Assembly: GCA_016858145.1 (NCBI GenBank)
Contig: JAEHOE010000090.1
Location: 62,001 to 126,000, forward strand
Origin: Edaphochlamys debaryana
Taxonomy: Eukaryota > Chlorophyta > Chlorophyceae > Chlamydomonadales
DNA length: 64,000 nucleotides
Reading direction: 5' to 3'
The notes under the pieces are model-generated. The model searched no databases. It saw only the letters and a program-made list of their open reading frames with translations, and was not told where the DNA came from. Shown here one piece after another: positions 10,539 to 19,656 of the stretch (within the stretch, counting starts at the first letter, position 1; each line of letters starts with the position of its first letter). Both the position numbers and the translations under genes were made by a program.

Positions 10539-13500
10539 TCACACTGCTTCCAGGCTCACCCCGCTCCCTGCTGTTGCGGGTCGACCGCAAGTTTGCAGCA
10601 TTTCCCGTTGGCTCTTCCCTGGCGTGGACTTCCGGTTAACGCTGACCCGCGAGGGCTCGGAAATCTCCATGGTAGGCAGGCATTCCGTTGCGTGCCGGCT
10701 TGCTGGAGCCGTTGAGCCCGAGTTTGGCCGTTTCCCGCAGGCTTCCTTCTTCTGTTCGGCTCTCACCAGGAGTCTTCCCTGGCATGTTGTTGTGCTAATG
10801 GGGGTACGCTTGGGGGCCCCTCGCGCGTACTGCGCCCTTCGCGCGGCTTCCCGTGCCGCGTCTTCCCAGGCCGGGTCGGCACCCTTCTTGGGGGTGCTCG
10901 TGGTCGCTGGCCTCAGGGCCGTTGGGGTGTTGTCCTGGGCGCCGTGGGCGGTCATTACTGAGGGCTGTCGGGCCGCCGCAACTACTTCCACACCCAGCGG
11001 GTTGGTGCCCGTTACGGCTTGTCCGAAGTCCCCCGTCGCCACAGGCGCCGCCTGGGCTGCTGTGGGCTGATCCCCCGCGTTAATTCTTGGCTTGCACGGT
11101 TTGGACTGATGCCGCTTCTTAAGATAATCCCGCTCCGCCTTCTCCTTTGCCTCCACATGCCTCTTCTCCACGTTCAGGGCGATGGTCTCAAGCCGCTGGC
11201 GCCGACCTTGCAGCAGCTGATAATGCTCGGTCGTCCACTCCGCCTCCACCTGCTCTGGTTCAACCTCCACCGGCCCCGTGTCCGACATCGGCCGTCGCTC
11301 CATTGACAGGGTGAGCTCCCGTCCGTACAGGCACAGTGCGGGGCTAACTCGAGTGGTGGAGTGTGCTGCCGTACGGTATGCGTACACGGCGTTGTAGCAC
11401 TTCAGGTCCCAATCCGCCTCATCATCAATCAGCTTGCGGATGGACTCGAGCAGGGTTCCAACCATGCGTTCCGCCTTTCCGTTCCCTCGCGGGTTATACC
11501 CAGCCGTCACGCACTGCTTGATTTTGCAGGCCTTCAGCTCCCCAGCAAAGTCCTTGCCGGTGAACTCTGTTCCTCGATCTGAGATGACCACTCTTGGCAC
11601 CCCGAACCTGCAGATCCACGTCTGCCAGAAGGCTCGCCAGACCTCCCCGGCCTTCTTCGACTTCATCGGTACCACCTCTGGCCACGAGCTGAAGTTGTCC
11701 ACCATCACCAGGCACATGGTGTGTCCGCGCAGGGTCCGGGTCACGGGTCCAAATAGGTCCAGGTGCACCGTGTCCAGAATGGGTACCACCGGCAACGGCC
11801 GCAGACGAGGGTGGCGCAACAGCTTGTTCTGGTTGCTGGCGCATTCCTTGCACTCCCGCAGGTAGGACTCCACCGCCTTCCCCATGCCGGGCCACCAGAA
11901 GCGTTCCTTGAGGATACTGTGAGTCTTCTCCTCGCCCTGGTGCCCTTGCTCATGCGCCTCCCGCACCAGTGCCGCACATTCGTCCGGCTTGGGCACCCGC
12001 CAGTATGGTCGGTCCTCCCGGTGCTTGTCATGCCTCCTGACCTTGTAAAGCGTGCCCTCGTGCCAAACATAGTTCTCCGCCCGCCGTGCGATTCGCCGTG
12101 TTTCCCTGACCATGGTTTCCGCCGGTGTTCCCGCAGGGAAGCTCCACTTGCGGGTCTGAAGGTAGTGGATCATCACCGTATCCTCCCATGGTGAGCGCTC
12201 AATGGCTGCGGGCTTGGGCTGAGAGGGACCGGCCTCTCCCGCGGGTTGGGTGTCCTCCTGCTCCTCGCTCCCAACCCCCAGCTCTGTTGACGCGTTGCTG
12301 GCCTCCGCTTCGCCCTCCTCAGGCTCCCACACACCATCCTCCTCTTCCTCCTCATCGCCTCCCTCCACTCCCCCGCCCTCTGGGGCTTCGGCCTGCTCCT
12401 CCTCATCAGTATCAATCTCAATCGCCGCCAAATTTTGGTGAGGGGCCGCTGGCTGCGTGGGTGTGGCCGCGGGCGGCAAATGCGGGCCCTCGGACCGGGC
12501 CTGGTTTGGGCCCACGTAGTCCGCCCGCTTGGTGCTGCGCCTCCGTTGTCTCTTGACCCGTTCCCACTCGTGCTCCGTCTCCTCCTCAGAATCGGACAAC
12601 AGAGGTGGCGGTGTCTGCCTCTCCGTGTCACGACCTGGCACCACCGCAGAAGGCAGCTGCTCGTCATATGATGGTGGCTGTGTGACGTCTCCGTCACCTT
12701 CCTCCTCCTGCGCCTCCCCCTCTGATTGTGCGGCGGAATGCAACGGCCAGCCACCGGTCGTTACGTTCATGGTGAGCCGACGTAGCGGTGGTGCGGATTG
12801 CTGCGTTCCCAGCTGCTCCTCGTGGGGTGGGCGTCCAGGAGCCGCAGCTACCGCTGCTCCAATGCGCCTTGGGTGACTCTGGGCCTGGCGCACGGTCCCT
12901 CCCTCCTCCTTATCCGGTATGGCAACCTCAAGGCTCATGGAGACCCGCTCCATGGCCTGGGCCGGGTTTCTCCGCTGCCCCACACTCCAGGTGCGCCGCC
13001 AAGGCTGGGGCTTGGGAAGGTTGGGGTACCTCCAGGCCGTGGGCCTCGGGGCCTCCGCTGTGCTCACTCCCGCCACCAGATACACCTCAGGAGTGTTAAC
13101 TACCTCCACCCGGTTGACCTGTGACCCAAATCCGCCCTCCTGCCGCCTTTGCATCTCTTGCAGGTTCAATGAGAGTCTCGCGAAGTCCCTGGCCAGCGTC
13201 TCCAGGTCAGGTGTGTTGCGAGAAGGGGCAGCCGGCGGTGGGGTTCTTGCCGCCGCCGCAGAGGGGCGCATGCCACCCCGCGGCTCATCGCGCCGGGGCT
13301 GGGGATCGCGCCGGTCCTCCCATCGCACCCGTGGGCGCGTGTCCTGTTCCCGGCCTCGTGCCATGCCCGGAGGTCCTCGGGCTTCAGGCCTCACCAGCTC
13401 ATACCGCACCCTTTCCGCCTTCTCCGCCTTTGCAGGTGCCTCCTCCTCCACATACTCCCGAGCCCGCCGATAACGAGCATGACGTGTGATGTCATCATGC

Positions 13501-14054
13501 TCCTCCTCATCCCCCTGTTCACCTCGGCTCATCGTATCCATGCCTTCGCTCACGTAAATGGCATCGGAGATGGCCGCCTCAAGGTCCCTGGGCCTCATCA
13601 GGTAAACCTTGGCATAGATTCGGGGCTGCAGTCCTCGCAGAAAGTTGTACATGTAGGTTGGGTCCTCGGCGGGGTCAATGCCCAGCTGGGAGCAGAGGTG
13701 CCGATACCGGTCCGCATAATGCCTGACCGTCTCCTTCTTGCCCTGCCTGCAGTTCGCCAGGCGGCTGTACAACTCATCCTCTCGCACAGCAAAGCGGTCT
13801 GTGAACGCTCGCCGGAAGGAGGGCCAGTTGCCAAGCTCGGGGCCGCTCCCACACGCCCATATCTGAGCCGTGGAGCCTAGCCGGCATTTGGCAGCAATTA
13901 GCTTGTCCTCATCCGTCCAATGGAACAGACGGGCAAAGTTTTCGACCTGTGTGAGCCATGATCGGGCATCGAATAGATCGGGGTCGAAGGGGGGTATTGT
14001 GTTGAGGCTGGAGGCGGAGACGCCTCGGATTCGCTCTTGCCCATATTCCTCCAT
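10539..14054 (-). CDS. Gag-integrase polyprotein lacking PR, RT and RNase H
   Basis: An uninterrupted 1171-codon frame. Residues about 25-130 are a Gag domain (motifs FDARSWLTQVENFARLF and ETVRHYADRYRHLC); no CCHC knuckle was found. Residues about 190-300 are arginine/proline-rich. Residues about 440-640 are strongly acidic low complexity. The integrase follows: zinc-binding HEQGH...CKEC (about 700-735), catalytic D in VHLDLFGP (about 766), D in SDRGTEF (about 825) and E in GNGKAERM (about 861), giving spacing close to D-59-D-35-E. The C-terminal part is degenerate and no chromodomain is evident. In complete Ty3/gypsy elements protease, RT and RNase H lie between Gag and integrase; here that place is taken by the acidic segment with the frame kept open. 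It should bind RNA and DNA ends, but self-copying is not expected. Start ATG chosen as the first in frame. Confidence 0.88.
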   Translation of the reverse strand: MEEYGQERIRGVSASSLNTIPPFDPDLFDARSWLTQVENFARLFHWTDEDKLIAAKCRLGSTAQIWACGSGPELGNWPSFRRAFTDRFAVREDELYSRLANCRQGKKETVRHYADRYRHLCSQLGIDPAEDPTYMYNFLRGLQPRIYAKVYLMRPRDLEAAISDAIYVSEGMDTMSRGEQGDEEEHDDITRHARYRRAREYVEEEAPAKAEKAERVRYELVRPEARGPPGMARGREQDTRPRVRWEDRRDPQPRRDEPRGGMRPSAAAARTPPPAAPSRNTPDLETLARDFARLSLNLQEMQRRQEGGFGSQVNRVEVVNTPEVYLVAGVSTAEAPRPTAWRYPNLPKPQPWRRTWSVGQRRNPAQAMERVSMSLEVAIPDKEEGGTVRQAQSHPRRIGAAVAAAPGRPPHEEQLGTQQSAPPLRRLTMNVTTGGWPLHSAAQSEGEAQEEEGDGDVTQPPSYDEQLPSAVVPGRDTERQTPPPLLSDSEEETEHEWERVKRQRRRSTKRADYVGPNQARSEGPHLPPAATPTQPAAPHQNLAAIEIDTDEEEQAEAPEGGGVEGGDEEEEEDGVWEPEEGEAEASNASTELGVGSEEQEDTQPAGEAGPSQPKPAAIERSPWEDTVMIHYLQTRKWSFPAGTPAETMVRETRRIARRAENYVWHEGTLYKVRRHDKHREDRPYWRVPKPDECAALVREAHEQGHQGEEKTHSILKERFWWPGMGKAVESYLRECKECASNQNKLLRHPRLRPLPVVPILDTVHLDLFGPVTRTLRGHTMCLVMVDNFSSWPEVVPMKSKKAGEVWRAFWQTWICRFGVPRVVISDRGTEFTGKDFAGELKACKIKQCVTAGYNPRGNGKAERMVGTLLESIRKLIDDEADWDLKCYNAVYAYRTAAHSTTRVSPALCLYGRELTLSMERRPMSDTGPVEVEPEQVEAEWTTEHYQLLQGRRQRLETIALNVEKRHVEAKEKAERDYLKKRHQSKPCKPRINAGDQPTAAQAAPVATGDFGQAVTGTNPLGVEVVAAARQPSVMTAHGAQDNTPTALRPATTSTPKKGADPAWEDAAREAARRAQYARGAPKRTPISTTTCQGRLLVRAEQKKEACGKRPNSGSTAPASRHATECLPTMEISEPSRVSVNRKSTPGKSQREMLQTCGRPATAGSGVSLEAV

Positions 14055-14157
14055 GTTTGGGGCACAGCTCTGAACTGGGCTTGCCGTGTGTGGGGAAGAG
14101 GGGGTAGAGTTGTCTATTGCGGCTGATTGATCAGAGTTGCAAGCTCAGACGAGCAAC

Positions 14158-14172
14158 GCGGTCCCGCTACCA
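14158..14172 (-). promoter_or_regulatory. Putative primer-binding site of the LTR element
   Basis: Directly inside the 5' LTR the minus strand reads TTGGTAGCGGGACCG. It contains TGG, the complement of a tRNA 3' CCA end, as in most retroelement primer-binding sites. The matching tRNA was not identified. Confidence 0.55.
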
Positions 14173-15524
14173 AGAAAGCGAAGCCACACCAAACACGTAA
14201 CCACACAAAATTTTCGCGCGTTCCGGAGTGGTGTGCTGGCTTGCCCAAGGACCGTTCTGCTGCGTCGTGAGGTGCCCAGGGCTCAGTGTGTGAAGACACT
14301 GGCTCCGGTCTCCGTCAACGCGGGTTGGGGTACGTGTCACGTTGCGGGGCTCAATCAACGGACAGGTGGTAGCAGCAGGGATACTGCGCAGCGGAAGTCT
14401 TGCTTTGCGGAAGCATTACGGGTAATTGGGATACACTGAGGGAGACGGAGGCACTGGCAACGTCGGGGTGACGGCAAGCGCCCCGGGGTAGGGGCGTGTC
14501 GGGCCGATGGGGTGGCCACAGGACACGGGCTTGGCGTGCACACCGGCAGGGCCAAGGAGAGAACAAGCGAAGCGGGCTGTAAGGCACGCGCTCGCCTCCG
14601 CCCGCGCGCACAGCTAGGGCAACGCAGCGGGTCAGAGCCGGGCTGACTCTGGAAGGGGCTGAGCTGGGCTGCTCAGGAGAGAAGGGCTCCACTCGACGGA
14701 GGGCGCTGAGGCTCAGTCCGTGGGGGCTAGGTGCACGGGTCGCGCAGCAGGCTGACAGCGTGCAGGGGCCAAAGGGCCAGGCTGGGCGCTCGATGGCGCA
14801 GAGGGGCTCGAGGGACAGTGCCTCAGTCGAGCACACACGTTTACACGAGAGAATCCTCCTGTTTCCTTGCGCTTGGGACCTATCAGTGGTCCCGGGTATC
14901 AGGGGTCCACCGATTCCGTTCGCTGCTCCAGTCGACCTGTTCTTGGGGTCCGGGGCCTGCCCAACGGCCCGCGACCCCCGGCCTTAAATACGGCCTGGGT
15001 GTCGTACAGAACAACGGGCAACGCCCACCAATGGAAGCAACCGCGCAGCTCCCGTGCTCAGATCACCTTCCTGCCATTTGCGGTGAAGCCGTCACAACAC
15101 ACGATCAGCTCACTTCTCAACACCTTCCATGAAACAACTCACACCGCTCACACCCATCCACACTTCAATGGCCAGGGCGGGCCGTACAGCCTAGTCAACG
15201 TATGACACCTGGTCAACGCCCTAATCACACTTATAACCCGGATATTCTCACACCCATGAGATGCCGTACAGCCATATGGCTCTCGTCCCAACTGCTTGCC
15301 ATGTTCCAGGCCCGGGTGTACCCCAACGGGCGACTCCGAGCTTGCCCGCGCGGGTCGCAGTCGCGCTTGACTGCGCCCCGCGCCCAAATGCTAAAACCCT
15401 TTCCCATTCGGTGCCGCCCCCAGATCTCCGCTTGCACGCCGCTGGTTGTGAACACAAGAATCCCTAGCGAGCCGGTGGGCGTGTGAGCACCCGAAACGCG
15501 TGGCCCCATCAACCAGGCAGTACA
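14173..15524 (-). repeat. 5' LTR (right copy)
   Basis: In element orientation it starts TGTACTGCC at 15524 and ends ...CGCTTTCT at 14173. It should hold the element's promoter; GGCCTTAAATACGG around 14978-14995 is the most TATA-like AT stretch on the plus strand, and I cannot assign a start site. Confidence 0.93.
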
Positions 15525-15529
15525 GGAGT
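15525..15529. repeat. Target-site duplication GGAG(T), right copy
   Basis: Matches 8311-8315. The sequence after it, CAGCACGGCGGGTGTGGCC, continues a unit of the satellite array. Confidence 0.8.
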
Positions 15530-15830
15530 CAGCACGGCGGGTGTGGCCTCGTTGGGCATGCACGGGGCCGTTTCGTCGTGCTGGTTATACAGCGTTCGTC
15601 GCCCACTTGCACGTCGGCTGGCCATCTCCCTTACTTGGGATCGTCGGCCCAGGCACTTCATACCCAGGCCAACATTCATGCGTTGTGGGGTGTAGTGGGA
15701 GTCGGCACGGTGGGTGTGGCCGCTTTGGCAATGCACGGGGCCGTTTCGCCGTGCCTCTTTTTCCGCGGTCGTCGCCCACTTGTATTACCGTCCGACGTCG
15801 AAATATACAGTGCGTCCTTCCTCTTCCTAC
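15530..15830. repeat. Array of about 177-bp units, right part
   Basis: Two units are clear, with CGTCGCCCACTTG at about 15599 and 15769 and GGGTGTGGCC at about 15540 and 15712. They match the units at 7.4-8.3 kb, so the array predates the LTR insertion. Confidence 0.75.
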
Positions 15831-16537
15831 CCAGCCCCACAGCACGTCTCCGAGGTGCATGTATTGAGTCCGATGCGGAGTCTTCGTTCGGGATGTTCTT
15901 CGTGTGTGGCGGCTCGGCGACTCGTGGCGCCGACTGTCGTACGTAGGCACGCCCGATTTAAGTAGCCAGTTTGGTGGCTATGCTGTTTATGAATTTATAC
16001 CCGTGGTTTATATGACCCGAAGCCACTTCAGTTCTTGCGATGCGTTAGACGGCGCCAGAGTGTGTGCAGTGTAGCGATGGCCCTTCGGATGTCTGCGAGG
16101 TGAGTGATTGTTGCCCCGGTCTGCACTATCCATCGTTGTTGGTAACTCATGTGTATGCCGTTGTTCAGGTGTGGGAAGGCTCCCCGGTCCGAGACTGGCG
16201 ATGTCGGGTAAACCATGTGTGCAGAAGCAGTGTTGGGCTCGAGTTGCCCCAGTTGGGCTGGTATTGTGATCCTGAGACTAGTCTGCCTTGCAGTGCGGCT
16301 TCGTCTAAGCGGCGCAAGAATGTCGGCCCAGGGTGAGGTTGTTAATGTTTGCCGGTCCACCCACACCCACGATCCGTTGAACCTGCTGACCCTGTCAACG
16401 TTGGTCGTGTAGGGAGGAGACCAGAGGCGCGTCCGAAGCCGACGACGGTGTTCAGGCCGTTGGCGGCAACGTGTGAGTAACAAGGACCGTGAACCTCACA
16501 CCACCGCGAGGGACGCACTGTTTCTGGGCGCAGCGAC
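15831..16537. other. Spacer before gene A, no gene recognised
   Basis: A minus-strand frame of 151 codons (16028-16483) is open here but has no recognisable domain and no supporting splice sites. The region probably holds the 5' control region of gene A. Confidence 0.35.
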
Positions 16538-18708
16538 ATGAGACGCATCTGTGATCGTCGTAGGTTGGACGACATGGTGGTGGACGCAGCTGGTGATGGC
16601 GACGTGAAGGCTCTCCCGGCAAACAAGCAGCCGACGCCTGAGCGGTCCATCCCCGCGAGGTGAGCAGCGAAACCCATAATGTTGCGTGTGGCAGTGCAGG
16701 AGCAGACAGTGTCAGCAAGGTTCACTCGCGTTCTGTGTTGTTTCCTTTTCAGCGTCGACGCGAGGGCTGGGGGCGCCATCCCGGTCGAGGGCGGTCCCAC
16801 CCTCCCCGGTGTCAATGCTCCCATGCCATCGGGCGTTACCCACAACGTCGCGCATGGCGTCGAGGCGTCCACGCCGGTCGCCTCTGCAGCCACATCAGGA
16901 GTGGCTGTCTCTTCCATCCAGCCGGAGGTCGACGGGTGCGTTGCCGACGACATGGAGGAGGTGGAGGACACCCGCGAGGAATTCGTGGACGCGCCCGTGA
17001 GGTGGACCCTCCATCACCCCAACGCCGGCGCAGGGTAGGTCGCTGGAATAGATATTGCAGGCAACCCCTCGTGTTGTCGTTGTGATGAGGGTGTCTGACC
17101 GCGGTTCTTTATTGTTTGCAGGGGGTCGTCGGGCGTCACTGTCGGCGCGTTCATGCAGAGCACGGTTGGCAACTACGTGTCCAACCCTGCCTGGTGCATG
17201 CAAGCGCTCACTCAGCGCAACCCCAACCCCCCGTCGCCGGAGGAGTTCGGGATGACTGGCGACATGGCGTACGGCCTGAAGGGCTGGCAGTACCCGGAAT
17301 CCAAGTACCCGCAAGCTAAGGACACTCCCGCGAGTCATGTCGCTGTGGTCCTGCTGGACTACCACTTCATGAAGCAAGTCGTGGAGCGACTGGACAGATC
17401 GCTTGGCGGGCTGGTGAGTTACATTGTCAAACTTGCACCCTTGCCTTTTGTGTTGCGTCTCTTTGTTGGTGACGCCAGCTTATGCCTCGCAGTTCCGCTT
17501 CGAGAACGTGGTGCTGCTCCCCAAGAGCGGTGTCACTGACAAGGTCATGCGAGACTGCCAGCCGCTCCCCAGCGCAACGTACAAGACCACCAACAACTCG
17601 CGGATTCACTTCCTGGGCGAGTGGCGCCTCCCGATTGTGCCCGGGCTGAAGGTGGAGAGCGAGCGCCACAGCGTGCGGCGCATTCCTGTGTCGTCCCTCA
17701 TGGACGAGGGGGTTGACGAGAAGTACACAGACCTTCCTTCAGGCCGCCGCGCGGTGGTGGTGTACCTGGACGGACGCAAAGTGGACCCGGGCCCACGCGT
17801 CAAGTGTGTCCGGTACGGCATGGTTCTGGGCGCCAAGCGGGACGGGACGGGCGACGTGCTGCGCTCGGAGTCGGGTGCCCTTGTGATGAAGAACGTGGGC
17901 TTTGCCCGCTGCGAGGTGATTCCCGCGAAGAACGACGACCCGTTCTGCGAGGAGTTCGACAACACGGTCGAGGAGCAGATGCACGAGCGTCGCCCGGTGG
18001 TCGTGCTCGGCGGCGTACTGAAGAAGGGCGCTCTCGCGGAGCCAGGTTCATCTCCGGCGCTGTGGCTGATGGGAAACCTGCTGTGCCGCGCCCCTCCGGC
18101 TTCGACGGCGGTCCGCCTCCTGACGGCCTACGCGCGGCCCAAGCTTCGCATCATTCGCCCGCCCGTGTCGGAGTACCGTGTGGAGTGGCACCAGCGTCTG
18201 GCCCCACATGTGTACCCGTACAGCGACGGCCAGCCCGTGGTCCTGCAGTTCCACTTGTGGTCGCCGTTCACAATGTACGGCGCGGGTCCCCGCGCGGTCG
18301 CGGGCACACCGGGAGGGAGCGCGATGTCATCCGGCAGCGGCGGATCGGCGTCGACGCCGTCCTCGGCGCTGGAGCCGAACCCGGTGAGGGCCGTTTGCCG
18401 AGGTGTTGGGCGACGCAAAGGGTTGAAGGAGCCTAATCGCATCGCGTTATTGTGTGCAGGTGCCCATGATGGCGGTGGCGTTTGAGCACGCGGAGGGCAT
18501 CGTTCAGGCGGCGGTGAACTGACCGGACCTGTTGTCGGGTCACCTCGCGCTCCCGGAGAACCTCGCGTCACTGGTCCGCAAGAAGCAGACCATGATGCTG
18601 AAGGTGTCGCTGGATTCCCTGCCGCCGCTCCTGACCGGCACGCTGACGTTTGCGGCGGTGGCGGGTGGCCTCGTCGTGACCAGCATGCAGGACATTTCGG
18701 ACGAGTGA
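16538..18708 (+). CDS. Gene A: unknown multi-exon protein, in-frame TGA near its end
   Basis: Exons inferred: 16538-16659, 16753-17034, 17122-17413, 17493-18383, 18460-18522 or on to 18708. All introns are GT-AG, 77 to 109 bases, with phases 2, 2, 0, 0 that keep one frame. The first ATG gives MRRICDRRRLDDMVVDAAGD. Exon 4 includes RIHFLGEWRLP and VVVYLDGRKVDPG, a pattern similar to IYLDGRAYLPG of gene D. Exon 5 meets TGA at 18520-18522 (549 codons) and then stays open for 61 more sense codons to TGA at 18706, including a hydrophobic run around LTFAAVAGGLVV. The extension may be lost coding sequence or a true 3' UTR. No known domain is recognised. It is the first of four same-strand neighbours, probably distant relatives. 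Confidence 0.6.
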
Positions 18709-19656
18709 GGGAGCTCTGAAGGGAAAGTCGGGACTGGACTCGATTGGAGGGTTAACGTCGGGCCGCGGAGGTGGTTGCAGGCTCGTTGCTGAAGGCCGCT
18801 GCGTCGTTTGATGCCCGCAGTGGATGAGGTAGAGGTTTGCTTGTGGAGGGCAAGAGGGGTGAGAGGGACTTCCGACTAGGTTATTCGGAAGGAAGGCCAG
18901 CAGAACTATGGCGGAATGCTGGGGGGGGTGTTCCGTAGAGCCTGACTAGGGGAGCCACGTGGAGGGCATGATGAGGAGGGCAACCAGGCAGCCCCTTCTG
19001 TCGGTTTTAGCTGTATGTGCATCGGTGTGTGGGCGTGTTTGGCAACCTGTTTCGTCACAAGGGGTGCCTGGTATAGTGGTGAGGGCACTAGAGCTCCGGG
19101 CACGAGAGGTGGAGGGGGGCTGTCCGGTCAAGCTGAATAGCTGTAAGGGCCCTGTGCAAAACGCCTCTGCCGTCGGGGATGTAAGCCCTTTCGATCATTT
19201 TCGGAGCGCGTCAGAGTATAACGGCGTCGTGAGGTGCCCTTGGTCGTTGGCCCGACACAACGGCTGGTAGCCAGGAGGTAGGCGATATGGGAACACCCTT
19301 GACATAACCTCTCGACTGAGCGTGTCCTACATCACCTCTCTCCCCCTTGTCCCCAGCGATCTTACTCTGTCGCTCTCTTGTTGGACAGATACGGCTCCTC
19401 GCGAAGGCTTACTCGTTGTGGCCGGTTGCCGGACAGTCGCGTTGCCCGGGGATCGGCATTGCGATGGCTGTGGCGAGCAGTCCGGTCCCAATTTATGTTT
19501 CGCGCTACACATTCCCACACACGCCCGCCGCTTGGTTACCATCTAAACGCATATAGCGACACGACATACGAGGCGGGCCTCACGCGAACGTTTGCAATAT
19601 AGATTTGCGAGGCTTGCGCCAAGGCGTCTATGCGGTTATATCTGTAGCGGTTCAAC
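18709..19656. other. Spacer between genes A and B
   Basis: No gene recognised. A TGTAA motif at 19142-19146 could be a polyadenylation signal for gene A but is about 430 bases beyond its last stop. The rest presumably contains the gene B promoter. Confidence 0.4.

Larger units (their letters stand above)
8315..15524 (-). mobile_element. Young non-autonomous LTR retrotransposon encoding Gag-integrase
   Basis: Two long direct repeats (8315-9675 and about 14173-15524) flank about 4.5 kb and the whole is bounded by a GGAG(T) duplication. Orientation is minus: the 5' LTR is at the right. The LTRs differ at only about three places over 1.35 kb (C/A near 8470, G/A near 8569, one G indel near 9331), so insertion is recent. 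The ends are TG...CA. A likely primer-binding site reading TGGTAGCGGGACC lies just inside the 5' LTR. The single long ORF has Gag and integrase but no protease, reverse transcriptase or RNase H, so copying would need enzymes from another element. The integrase resembles Ty3/gypsy types. Confidence 0.92.

Noticed and set aside
16028..16971. Two overlapping minus-strand ORFs upstream of gene A
   Set aside because: The right one is antisense to exons 1 and 2 of gene A; the left one has no domain or splice support.
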